From an uncultured Bacillota bacterium (GTDB taxonomy: Bacteria > Bacillota > Clostridia > Oscillospirales > Oscillospiraceae), in the NCBI GenBank assembly GCA_947385365.1, contig CANDKT010000007.1:1-40825 (forward strand): 40,825 nucleotides of DNA. Direction: 5' to 3'. The notes beneath the pieces are model-generated. The model ran no database searches. It saw only the letters and a program-made list of their open reading frames with translations, and had not been told where the DNA came from. Positions 1-7,491 of the stretch are shown one piece after another; position 1 is the first letter of the stretch; every line of letters begins with the position of its first letter. The translations under genes and the position numbers were made by a program.

Positions 1-1
1 C

Positions 2-259
2 TACCGCTCCAAAACAGGACGGGAAATCCGCGCGCAAGCTGTCTCCGCCCACAACAGCTACGACAGCGTCACACTCTCCGCACCCAGTGAGGACAGCCGG
101 TTCCACATGAGCCTGGTCAGCCGTCTGTCCCACGAGGTGCGTACCGCTACCACCACCGGCGATATCCAAACCCTCCGGCAACAGGTCGCCTCCGGGCAGT
201 ACGCCCCGGACCCTATGGCGATTGCCGCGCGGATGATGTTCCTGAGCGAGGGAGGCTGA
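2..259 (+). CDS. flgM: FlgM anti-sigma-28 factor, 5' end cut by window edge
   Basis: An open frame enters from the left edge and gives 85 C-terminal residues ending at a TGA. The tail (TLRQQVASGQYAPDPMAIAA, then RMMFLSEGG) has the pattern of the FlgM C-terminal helix that binds sigma-28, where a basic 'L+..v..G.Y..d...iA..m' pattern is usual. FlgM holds SigD/FliA inactive until the hook is complete and FlgM is exported. The call is supported by position: flgN starts 4 bases after the stop, followed by flgK and flgL, as in the Bacillus flgM operon. Its partner sigma factor is at 22413-23255. The N-terminus and promoter lie outside the window. Confidence 0.85.
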   Translation, partial: YRSKTGREIRAQAVSAHNSYDSVTLSAPSEDSRFHMSLVSRLSHEVRTATTTGDIQTLRQQVASGQYAPDPMAIAARMMFLSEGG

Positions 260-263
260 CGCG

Positions 264-749
264 ATGGAAATGGATCAAACCCTCTGCCGCTCTTATCTGA
301 CGCTCCTCCGCGACCTGAACAAATGCCTGGAACAGCTCAGCCAGCTGGCGCAGGACAAGACCGACGCCGTGCGGCAAAACGATCTGCTCCGACTGGACGA
401 GATCATGAAACAGGAACAGGCTATGACCCTGAACCTGCGCGGTTTGGAACAAAAACGCCTGCGGCTGACTGCCCAGCTCGGATTGGACGGCGTGCCGCTC
501 ACCGGTCTGCCCGCCCGTTTCCCAGCCGCCCTGCGCCCCCAGGCCAGTCAGGACGCGGAGCGGTTATACCAGTCCTACCAGCTCTACCGCAGCTGCGCCG
601 AGGTCGCCCGGAACACCTTGGAATGCAACCTGCACGAGATCGAAAAGATCATCGCCGCCTCCGGCATCGACCCCGCCCAGGCCGGAGCCGGTTACACCGC
701 CCCCGGCGCGGAACCGCCGAAGAATATGAAAACAGACTTCCGCGCTTGA
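264..749 (+). CDS. flgN: FlgN-family export chaperone
   Basis: A 161-residue, mostly helical protein with no membrane segment. Heptad-like leucines in the first 80 residues (LLRDLNKCLEQLSQLAQDK) fit the FlgN coiled-coil fold. FlgN chaperones the hook-filament junction proteins FlgK and FlgL to the export gate, and flgK starts 28 bases downstream. GGAGG at 251-255 is 8 bases before the ATG and lies inside the end of flgM, so the two are probably translationally coupled. The family is poorly conserved in sequence, and the name rests largely on length, helicity and position between flgM and flgK. Confidence 0.85.
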   Translation: MEMDQTLCRSYLTLLRDLNKCLEQLSQLAQDKTDAVRQNDLLRLDEIMKQEQAMTLNLRGLEQKRLRLTAQLGLDGVPLTGLPARFPAALRPQASQDAERLYQSYQLYRSCAEVARNTLECNLHEIEKIIAASGIDPAQAGAGYTAPGAEPPKNMKTDFRA

Positions 750-777
750 GCGCGGGCATCGTTAAGGAGTTTTTTCT

Positions 778-3396
778 ATGGGTACAGTCGGTACATTTGA
801 AACCTTCACCACCGCCCGGCTCGGTATCTACGCCGCTCAAAAAGGCTTGAGCGTGACGGGCAACAATATCTCCAATATCAACACGATAGGCTACACCCGC
901 CAGCGCGTGGATCAGGTGAGCCTGAAAACCGGCGCGAACGACCGTTACCGCTCCGAGTACGATAACCATGTCGGCAACGGCGTCCTCGTGACCGGAATCT
1001 CCCAGATCCGCGACCCGTATCTGGATATCCGCTACCGCACGGAACGTTCCGACGTGGGCTACACCGACACGAAACTCAACGGCTTGAATTACATCTCCGC
1101 TATCCTGGAGGAGGTCGCCAAAGGCGAAAACGACGGCGACGGCCTGCTCTACGCCCAGCTGCAAAAAATGGCGGAGTCCCTGCGCAGCCTGAGCGCCAGC
1201 GCAGGCGATAAAACCAACGATACCTTGTTGCAAGGCGCGGCGGAATCCCTGGCCATGCTGTTCAACCAGTACGCCGGGAAACTGGAATCCCTGCGTCAGA
1301 CCACTATGGACAGCTTTCAGGAGAGCCTGGACGCCGTCAACGGCATCCTGACCAATATCCGTAACCTCAACGACGCCATCCGGAAGAGCGATATCCACGG
1401 CGACGGCGCGTTGGAAATGCGGGACGAACGGAACCGCCAGATCGACGCGCTGTCAGAATACATGAAGATCGACGTCGTGTACAGCATGGAGGACATCGGC
1501 GGCGGAACCCAAGTGGAAAAGCTGACCATCCGCCTGGGCAACGCCAACCCGGACAAACAGGTCACTTCCGACAGCGCGGTCCTGGTGGACGGCATCTTCG
1601 CCGCCCATCTGGAAATGCCTGATAAGATCCCTGAAATCAACCCGCAGTACGACCCCGCCAGTACCGACGCGGTCAATCAGTTCCGCTACCTGGTCACGGA
1701 CCCCGATACCGGCGCGGTCCGCGGCACCGACGACCCCGAAGAGGCTAATCAGGTCTCCAACGTCAACTTCAACCTGACCGTCGGCAAGCTGCTGGACGAC
1801 AAAGGCCGGGAGTGGAAGGACAGCACGGTCACGTGGACTCCTGTCACCCCCGACGTCCCCGGTACGCGGGCGATCTATACGGTCCCCATCACCACGAACG
1901 GCTGGGCGAACGGGGACGTGATTGACATCGGCGACGGACTCCGGTTCCAAGTCGCCGCCTCCGGCGGCCACCTCACGGAGGAGGAGGCGAACGACCCGGT
2001 GAAACTGGCCGAGGTGATCGCCGCCCGCCTGAACCGCTACGACCGCGGCTACGCCGTGACCGCCGAGGACGGTTCCTTGGTCTTCACCGCCCGGAAAGCG
2101 GGCGCGGTCGGGCCGACCGATAAGGCTACCTTAAAGAACCAAGGGCCTGACGCGGAACCGGCTCTGCCGAAAAGCGTGTCCACTGGTGGAGCCAGCCAAA
2201 CCGCCGCGATTATCTTCGGCTCCCTTCTGGAGAACGCCCCAGGCACGGACGCCGTGTTACCTGCGCTGCCTCCCGATCAGCCGATTGTGTCCGCAGACGG
2301 CCGTTTCTCCACCTACTCCACCTACGCGGAAAAGGATGGGGAGTGGTTCCGGGTGGAGACCACTGTTCAGCACACCCTTCCGGTGAATCTGGACGACAAC
2401 GACCTCTACGGTTCCCTGCAAGCCACCCGCGAACTGCTCACGGAATCCGGCGAGTTCTCCAGCAGCGGCACCATCAACGGCGTGGACGAGAGCGCAGCCA
2501 TCAAACGAGGCATCCCCTTCTACCAGAAGGCTCTGGACCTCTTGGCGAACCAGTTCGCCACCCGCTACAACGAGCTGAACTCCGGCTACCTGGTGGATCA
2601 GAACGGCCACTACATCCGGGACACCGGCCGGGTCAACAGCAAGGGAGAGACCGTGTACGAAACCATCGCGGACCCCGGGACGCAAGTGACCTACTACGTG
2701 AACGAGGCGGGCGAGTACCAGGGCCTCACCGATCCAACCGGCACGCTGCGGGCCATCACCTCCACGCTGAGCAACAACATGAACGCGAACGAGAAGAAAG
2801 CGTTCCAGGAATCGCTGGCCGCCCGCGGCTACGACTCCATCGACGCGTACCTCACCGCCGTAGGCGGTATCAAAGTGGGCGGCAACCTGTTCAGCAACCA
2901 GGGCGACAGCAACGACGCCACCGGGATTACCGCGTCCAATATCTCCGTCGCGTTGGACTGGTCCGAGGGCAAAACCCATGTAGTCACCTCCTACGTCAAG
3001 CTGTTCAATGGCGACGTGCCAAACACCACGCAGAATGAGAACGTGGACCATATGATTAGTATGCTGGACAAAGCGTTGGTGTACAACCCGCAGGACATCG
3101 AACCCAACGCCGCCAGTGAATACCTGTTCAACGGCTCCTTTAACGACATGCTCAGTAAAGTCTGGTCCACCCTGGGCAACGACCAACGCATTACCAGCGT
3201 CGTGCTGGATAACCACTACACTTACATGACCGAAGTCGACACAAACCGGGACTCCGTCTCCGGCGTGGACCTGAACGACGAGGCTATGAATATGATGCAG
3301 TACCAGAAGGCTTACTCCGCCGCCTGCCGTCTGATGACCACCATCGACGAGGCGTTGGACCGGCTCATCAACAACACCGGCGTCGTCGGACGCTGA
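778..3396 (+). CDS. flgK: Flagellar hook-associated protein 1 FlgK, enlarged
   Basis: FlgK is the first hook-filament junction protein. At 872 residues it is well above the usual 450-650. The N-terminal D0/D1 part has the rod/hook signature (residues 15-47: LGIYAAQKGLSVTGNNISNI, then NTIGYTRQ), and the C-terminal D0 helix has LNDEAMNMMQYQKAYSAACR (residues 832-851). The middle (about 300-550) is extra and contains a compact beta-rich block (381-450, VIDIGDGLRFQVAASGG...) of a type seen in flagellin-like surface insertions. The ATG follows AGGAG at 764-768. flgL begins 21 bases after the stop. It is exported with FlgN help and assembled outside the cell. Confidence 0.97.
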   Translation: MGTVGTFETFTTARLGIYAAQKGLSVTGNNISNINTIGYTRQRVDQVSLKTGANDRYRSEYDNHVGNGVLVTGISQIRDPYLDIRYRTERSDVGYTDTKLNGLNYISAILEEVAKGENDGDGLLYAQLQKMAESLRSLSASAGDKTNDTLLQGAAESLAMLFNQYAGKLESLRQTTMDSFQESLDAVNGILTNIRNLNDAIRKSDIHGDGALEMRDERNRQIDALSEYMKIDVVYSMEDIGGGTQVEKLTIRLGNANPDKQVTSDSAVLVDGIFAAHLEMPDKIPEINPQYDPASTDAVNQFRYLVTDPDTGAVRGTDDPEEANQVSNVNFNLTVGKLLDDKGREWKDSTVTWTPVTPDVPGTRAIYTVPITTNGWANGDVIDIGDGLRFQVAASGGHLTEEEANDPVKLAEVIAARLNRYDRGYAVTAEDGSLVFTARKAGAVGPTDKATLKNQGPDAEPALPKSVSTGGASQTAAIIFGSLLENAPGTDAVLPALPPDQPIVSADGRFSTYSTYAEKDGEWFRVETTVQHTLPVNLDDNDLYGSLQATRELLTESGEFSSSGTINGVDESAAIKRGIPFYQKALDLLANQFATRYNELNSGYLVDQNGHYIRDTGRVNSKGETVYETIADPGTQVTYYVNEAGEYQGLTDPTGTLRAITSTLSNNMNANEKKAFQESLAARGYDSIDAYLTAVGGIKVGGNLFSNQGDSNDATGITASNISVALDWSEGKTHVVTSYVKLFNGDVPNTTQNENVDHMISMLDKALVYNPQDIEPNAASEYLFNGSFNDMLSKVWSTLGNDQRITSVVLDNHYTYMTEVDTNRDSVSGVDLNDEAMNMMQYQKAYSAACRLMTTIDEALDRLINNTGVVGR

Positions 3397-3417
3397 TAGA
3401 CAGGAGGTTTTCCCTTT

Positions 3418-4764
3418 ATGATCCGTTCTACCACCGGCGGCGTACTGCGCGGTTATCGCGCCAATCTGATGAAGTCCTTCATCAGCCTGAACAAAGCCCG
3501 TACCACCGCCCTGACCCAGCGAAACTTCAACTCCTTCGCCGAGGACCCCGTCGCCGCCGCCAAATCGTTCCAACTGCGCAAGGCCCGCATGAGCGTCGAG
3601 AGCCAGCACGCGATTTGCGACGATACCTACCGCAAGTATCAGACCGGTTGGACCGCGCTGGACGGCGTGAGCAAGCTGATCGACACGGAAAACGGCACGC
3701 AAATCAACAACTTGAAGAACATTACCCACAGAGCCCTCAACGACCCCACCGGCGACGCGCGGAGTACGCTCAGCACGGCGATCTCCCAGATTTCGGAAGC
3801 TATCGTCCAGAACATGAACCAGAAGTACGGCGAAAACTTCGTTTTCGCCGGCGCGGACGGGCAGAACGTCCCCTTTGAGATCGTGGACAACAAGCTCTAT
3901 TACCGCGGCGTGCCGGTGGACGCGGCGGTCCCTGACGTGGTAGCCGACCCGTCCAGCGCGGACGGCGCGCCTTTGGCGTTTGACTTCGCCACTGGAACGG
4001 TCAGCGCGACCGGCGACACCTACCTCAAAACCGGCACGTCCGCTCTAATCAGCCAGGCTGAGTTCGATCAGATCACCGCCAACGACCCAACGGCAACACA
4101 GCCGCAGGTCTTGATGCAGAGCGACGGGACCACGATCCAGCGGTTCAACGAAAAGGGCGAGCCGGACCCCAATGGCGAATACTACCTCAACCTGGAAAAA
4201 GCCGAGACCGTCAGCAAAACAGATTATGAGACCGCGCAGTCCGACGTGGAAAAGTTGGAGTACCTGGCCGGAGAGCGGTATTACGTAGACATCGGCTTGG
4301 GCTTCCAGGAGAACGAGCGCAGTCAGCTGATCCCGTCCAGCGGCTTCGACGCCGCGCTGAACGGCATCCACTTCATCGGCTACGGTCTGGACGAGGACGG
4401 CGACCCGAAGAATATCTACTCCCTGGCCCAGCGAATGAAAGAGATCGCCGCCCGAGTGGGTGACGGCGACTGGTCCGACGCCGATTACGAGGAATTTCAC
4501 CGTCTGGTTGGCAAATTGGAGGACGCCTCCGATGAGTTCAAGACCCAGTACACCGATATGTCCGCGGCGACCGAGAAGCTGAAAAATAACGTGGAGCTTC
4601 TGGAAGACAACTACTACACCCTGGTGGAACAGACCTCTGATCTGGAGGACGTCAATATGGTGGAGTCCATCACGACCTTCATCTGGGCGCAGTACTGCTA
4701 CAACGCGGCCCTGAAAGTGGGCAACAGCGTGCTGTCCCAGAGCCTGATGGATTACCTGAACTGA
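3418..4764 (+). CDS. flgL: Flagellar hook-associated protein 3 FlgL
   Basis: The second junction protein, between FlgK and flagellin. It is 448 residues, longer than the usual ~300. The N-terminal flagellin-like helix (residues 1-60, with LMKSFISLNKARTTALTQRN and SFAEDPVAAAK, a variant of the family's 'ri..psDdP..a' motif) and the C-terminal helix (VNMVESITTFIWAQYCYNAA, then LKVGNSVLSQSLMDYLN) are both present. The extra length lies between about residues 160 and 330. The ATG follows AGGAGG at 3401-3406. It belongs to the same operon as flgK. After the stop come two hairpins before the DUF6470 gene. Confidence 0.96.
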   Translation: MIRSTTGGVLRGYRANLMKSFISLNKARTTALTQRNFNSFAEDPVAAAKSFQLRKARMSVESQHAICDDTYRKYQTGWTALDGVSKLIDTENGTQINNLKNITHRALNDPTGDARSTLSTAISQISEAIVQNMNQKYGENFVFAGADGQNVPFEIVDNKLYYRGVPVDAAVPDVVADPSSADGAPLAFDFATGTVSATGDTYLKTGTSALISQAEFDQITANDPTATQPQVLMQSDGTTIQRFNEKGEPDPNGEYYLNLEKAETVSKTDYETAQSDVEKLEYLAGERYYVDIGLGFQENERSQLIPSSGFDAALNGIHFIGYGLDEDGDPKNIYSLAQRMKEIAARVGDGDWSDADYEEFHRLVGKLEDASDEFKTQYTDMSAATEKLKNNVELLEDNYYTLVEQTSDLEDVNMVESITTFIWAQYCYNAALKVGNSVLSQSLMDYLN

Positions 4765-4773
4765 GAATAATCT

Positions 4774-4831
4774 GCTTCCTCCCTCACCGCGGGGAGGAGG
4801 CTTAAAATAGCGGGCCGATGAAAATCGGCCC
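4774..4831 (+). other. Two consecutive RNA hairpins between flgL and the DUF6470 gene
   Basis: Hairpin A has a 10-bp stem (4774-4783 with 4792-4801, one G-U pair). Hairpin B has a perfect 8-bp stem, GGGCCGAT / ATCGGCCC (4812-4819 with 4824-4831), around a GAAA tetraloop. Neither is followed by a U-run, so they do not look like simple terminators. They may mark an mRNA processing or stabilising site that changes expression between flgKL and fliW-csrA. The function is inferred; only the pairing is seen. Confidence 0.6.
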
Positions 4832-4872
4832 ACAAAGTATGCTGTGAAAAAGAAAGGAGCGAAATATGAGAT

Positions 4873-5481
4873 ATGTATCCCCTGATTGAAATCAAAACCG
4901 TCCCGATTGAGATCGAAATGAAAGTCACCCACGCCAAAATGGAGTACAGCCGCGGGACCGCTGACTTGGAGATCTCCCGAGGAGACGGCGGCCTGAGTAT
5001 CAAAAGCCGCCCGATCCGGCTGAATATCGACACGTTTGAAGCGCGGAACTCCATCACCCCCACCGCGGTCCGTTCGGTGGAGCAGTACGCGCAGCAGGGC
5101 CAGCAGGCGTCCTACGCCGCGACCGCGACCTACGCCCAGCAGGGACAGCTGTTATTGGAGGCCAAGATTGGACAGGATATGATCGGTCAATTTGCTGCTG
5201 ACGCTCAAATGCAGAACTATAAACCCAACGTGGGCATTGAATTTCTCCCCACCACCGGACCCGAGATCACCTGGGACCCGGGCGAAATGCACATCCGCTA
5301 CGAGATGGATAAGCTGAACTTCGACTGGCGCGTGAACCAGCCTCAGTTCGAGTTCACCCCCGGCGACATCGAGCTTTCCGTCACCCAACAGCCCGACGTC
5401 ATCATCAAGTACATCGGCGGTCCGCTCTACGTCCCCCCCTCCGCCGCCCCCAACTATGAGCCGGTAGACGTGGAGGCTTGA
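4873..5481 (+). CDS. DUF6470 / YviE-like flagellar operon protein
   Basis: A 202-residue soluble protein without signal peptide or membrane segment. It carries alternating beta-strand repeats of the type 'IEIKTVPIEIEMKV.HAKMEY' at the N-terminus and a beta-rich C-terminus. Two copies of YAQQGQ lie near residues 71 and 86. Position between flgL and fliW and the N-terminal pattern match Bacillus YviE (DUF6470), whose function is not established. The stop overlaps the region just before fliW. The ribosome site AAAGGAG (4853-4859) is 13 bases from this ATG, but only 6 from an out-of-frame ATG at 4866 that opens a 7-codon frame. Confidence 0.8.
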   Translation: MYPLIEIKTVPIEIEMKVTHAKMEYSRGTADLEISRGDGGLSIKSRPIRLNIDTFEARNSITPTAVRSVEQYAQQGQQASYAATATYAQQGQLLLEAKIGQDMIGQFAADAQMQNYKPNVGIEFLPTTGPEITWDPGEMHIRYEMDKLNFDWRVNQPQFEFTPGDIELSVTQQPDVIIKYIGGPLYVPPSAAPNYEPVDVEA

Positions 5482-5495
5482 TCGGAGGCATTTTT

Positions 5496-5939
5496 GTGAA
5501 ACTCCAGACCAAATATTTCGGCCAGATCGACTACGAACGGGAGGAATTGCTCACCTTCCCGCTGGGGCTGTTCGGCTTCGAGGAGGAAAAGGAATTTCTG
5601 CTGCTCCCCTTCGAGGGCAGCGCCGGGACCCTGCTCTGCTTCCAGAGCGTTCGGACCCCCGCTTTGGCCTTCGTGGCTATGGACCCCTTCGCTCTGCACC
5701 CGGACTACTCCCCGGAGCTTCAGCCGCAGGAGTTGGACTTTCTGAAGGTGCGGGAAAATCAGGATCTGGGCTTCTACGTGCTGTGCGTGGTGAAAAAACC
5801 GGTGTCCGACAGCACCGTCAACCTGAAATGCCCCATCGCGATCAACCCGGAAACACGGGTGGCCAGACAGGTCATCCTGGAAACGGACCGCTACGAAATG
5901 CGCCATCCTCTGGCCGAGTTCGGCCCGAAGGAGGGTTGA
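5496..5939 (+). CDS. fliW: Flagellar assembly factor FliW
   Basis: FliW binds flagellin and, when free, CsrA, so that flagellin translation follows secretion. The 147 residues match the family length. The start MKLQTKYFGQIDY and the motif LLTFPLGLFGFEEEKEF (residues about 17-33) are characteristic, as is the C-terminal GPKEG tail region. I chose the GTG at 5496 because GGAGG at 5484-5488 sits 7 bases upstream. A TTG 18 bases earlier is in frame, but it would put the ribosome site inside the gene and overlap the previous stop. csrA begins 3 bases after the stop. Confidence 0.95.
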   Translation: MKLQTKYFGQIDYEREELLTFPLGLFGFEEEKEFLLLPFEGSAGTLLCFQSVRTPALAFVAMDPFALHPDYSPELQPQELDFLKVRENQDLGFYVLCVVKKPVSDSTVNLKCPIAINPETRVARQVILETDRYEMRHPLAEFGPKEG

Positions 5940-5942
5940 GCT

Positions 5943-6230
5943 GTGCTGATCCTGCAACGCCGGGCCGGTGAGTCGCTGGTGATCGGCGGGAATATCACGG
6001 TCTCCGTGGTCTCCGTGGACGGGACCCGAGTCCGTCTGGCCATCTCCGCCCCGGAGGACGTCTCCATCCTGCGCAGCGAACTTATCATCGCCGCCAACGC
6101 TAACCAGGACTCCGCCCGTGAGGAGACCGCGCCTGCGGAGCTTTTGGATCTGCTGGGCGGCGTGCTGAACCACCGGCGTCCGGAGGCTCCCGTCTCCCCC
6201 GAGCCGGCAACCGATAGAAAGGAGGACTGA
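5943..6230 (+). CDS. csrA: Carbon storage regulator CsrA
   Basis: An RNA-binding translational regulator; in Bacillus it represses flagellin (hag) translation and is antagonised by FliW. The conserved core is complete: MLILQRRAGESLVIGGNI, then VSVDGTRVRLAISAPEDVSI and LRSEL (residues 1-46). The 95-residue length includes a C-terminal extension of about 40 residues with an acidic/proline tail. It starts at GTG 5943 with AAGGAGG at 5928-5934, inside the end of fliW, 8 bases upstream. The fliW-csrA pairing supports the partner-switch role. Flagellin itself is not in this window. Confidence 0.97.
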   Translation: MLILQRRAGESLVIGGNITVSVVSVDGTRVRLAISAPEDVSILRSELIIAANANQDSAREETAPAELLDLLGGVLNHRRPEAPVSPEPATDRKED

Positions 6231-6233
6231 CTT

Positions 6234-6410
6234 ATGATGGAATCTATCGCCAGTATGGCTATGGGCATGAGCGCCGCGTCCTTTGCGACCGACTACTCTT
6301 TGGCGATCACCAAGAAGATGATGGACACACAGGAGTTGGCGGGTCAGGAGCTGCTCAATATGCTGCCCGCCGCGCCTGCCAAGGGCCAATATATCGACGT
6401 CTACGCGTGA
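6234..6410 (+). CDS. YjfB-like putative motility protein, 58 residues
   Basis: A small gene directly after csrA with an excellent ribosome site (AAAGGAGG at 6218-6225, 8 bases from the ATG at 6234). The product begins MMESIASMAMGMSAASF and continues ATDYSLAITKKMMDTQELAG, QELLNMLPAA. This resembles the YjfB 'putative motility protein' family: a methionine/alanine-rich start, then 'ai.KKamd....a..LL.ml'. No membrane segment is evident. Family function is unknown; the link to motility rests on genome context. It is the last gene of the operon and the terminator follows 9 bases later. An alternative ATG lies one codon downstream. Confidence 0.75.
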   Translation: MMESIASMAMGMSAASFATDYSLAITKKMMDTQELAGQELLNMLPAAPAKGQYIDVYA

Positions 6411-6419
6411 AGCAGGTTC

Positions 6420-6457
6420 AAAAAACGGGATGCACGGTGAGTGCATCCCGTTTTTTT
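6420..6457. terminator. Bidirectional intrinsic terminator between convergent operons
   Basis: A perfect 10-bp stem (CGGGATGCAC, 6426-6435, with GTGCATCCCG, 6441-6450) encloses a GGTGA loop. It is flanked by six A on the left and seven T on the right, so it reads as a Rho-independent terminator on both strands. It ends the flgM-csrA operon and the convergent membrane-protein gene at 6463. Confidence 0.95.
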
Positions 6458-6462
6458 GCAGT

Positions 6463-7470
6463 TCAGCGTTCCACTAGAGTGGCTGTGCCGGTATCCATGT
6501 CCAAGTTGTAGAGGTACTGGCCGTCCACGCTCATCATAAAGATGCCCGCGAACTCGTTGGAGCCGAGCGAATTGCTCTCGTACACGTTCAGCTGGAAGCA
6601 CATATGGCCGTCTACCATACGGGTGCCGTCCATAGGAATGATCTGGTAGTCCTCCATAGAGTCGCCCTCCAACCCCAGCTTCTCAGGGGGCAGGCTGTAC
6701 AGGTAATCCATTGAAGAGGTGCTGGTCATCGTGCTGCCGCCTCTGTGGGGCCGGTTTGTATCATCCTGCGGCTGGTTGGGCATGGTGATCTTGCCCCAGA
6801 CCTCGTCTGCCGTCACCACGCACCGGCCCTCCGACCAAGTGATCCGGACGGAGAGCATTTGATCGTCTGGTTCCTCCTCCTGGGAAGCGTCCGGCTGACT
6901 TTGAGACGCGGACGAAGAGGCGCTGTCGTCCTCCGTTTGGGACCCGTCTTCTTTGGGTTCCTCCTCGGGCTGTTCGGGCGTGATGACCTTGACCATGTAG
7001 ATCGTGCCCTCCGGGGTGTCGAACTCCGGGGGAGCCTGACGCATGAGATCGTCGTTCACCACCAGGTAGCCCTGATCGCGGGACGCCAGCTCCACCACGT
7101 AAGCGTGTGCGGCTTCCGCGGCGTTTTTCAGGCCGTCGTAGGTGTAGGTGATGGTCTTGGCCTTCGTAGCCAGGATTGGGCTCTCGCTCTCCTCCTCTCC
7201 GGGGGTGAACGCCAGGATCGACTGGTTGCCCACCTGATACGCGGCGGGCAATTCGGGCAGTTTCGGCTTTTTCTCGCCCTCTTCCTTGGGCTTCAGCAGG
7301 AAAAAGGCCGCGCCAGCTACCGCTGCCACGGCCAGCAGCAGGACGATCAGCTTCATAGGACTCTTCTTTTTATTAGGGTCCTTCGGTTTCTTTTCCTTTT
7401 TCTCCTTTTTCGCCTTTGGCTTCTTTTCTTTCTTCTCCTTAGGCGGCTTTTCTTTCTTGCTTCTGAACAC
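6463..7470 (-). CDS. Lysine-rich single-pass membrane protein, unknown function
   Basis: Not recognised as a known family. The 335-residue product has a cytoplasmic N-terminus of about 38 residues dominated by KKEKK/KEKKPK repeats. One membrane helix follows (about 40-60, LIVLLLAVAAVAGAAFFLL), then an extracytoplasmic part. That part contains a first folded-looking region (about 75-160), an acidic/serine/glutamine-rich linker (about 165-205) and a second region to the C-terminus. There is no cleavage site, so it is probably N-terminally anchored. It begins with GTG 21 bases after the FtsA-like gene, so the two are probably co-transcribed. A 10-bp direct repeat (GTGTTCAGAA twice) covers the start codon. 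A scaffold or tether for the FtsA-like protein is possible but is inference. Confidence 0.7.
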   Translation of the reverse strand: MFRSKKEKPPKEKKEKKPKAKKEKKEKKPKDPNKKKSPMKLIVLLLAVAAVAGAAFFLLKPKEEGEKKPKLPELPAAYQVGNQSILAFTPGEEESESPILATKAKTITYTYDGLKNAAEAAHAYVVELASRDQGYLVVNDDLMRQAPPEFDTPEGTIYMVKVITPEQPEEEPKEDGSQTEDDSASSSASQSQPDASQEEEPDDQMLSVRITWSEGRCVVTADEVWGKITMPNQPQDDTNRPHRGGSTMTSTSSMDYLYSLPPEKLGLEGDSMEDYQIIPMDGTRMVDGHMCFQLNVYESNSLGSNEFAGIFMMSVDGQYLYNLDMDTGTATLVER

Positions 7471-7491
7471 TTCTGAACACCTCTCGCGGTT

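Noticed and set aside
2257..3729. 490-residue - strand frame opposite flgK and flgL
   Set aside because: Antisense to conserved FlgK and FlgL coding sequence; no ribosome site or domain.
4812..4831. GGGCCGAT hairpin as a terminator, or GCCGAT as a sigma-28 -10 box
   Set aside because: No U-run follows the hairpin, and the nearest TAAA is only 7 bases from GCCGATGA instead of about 15.
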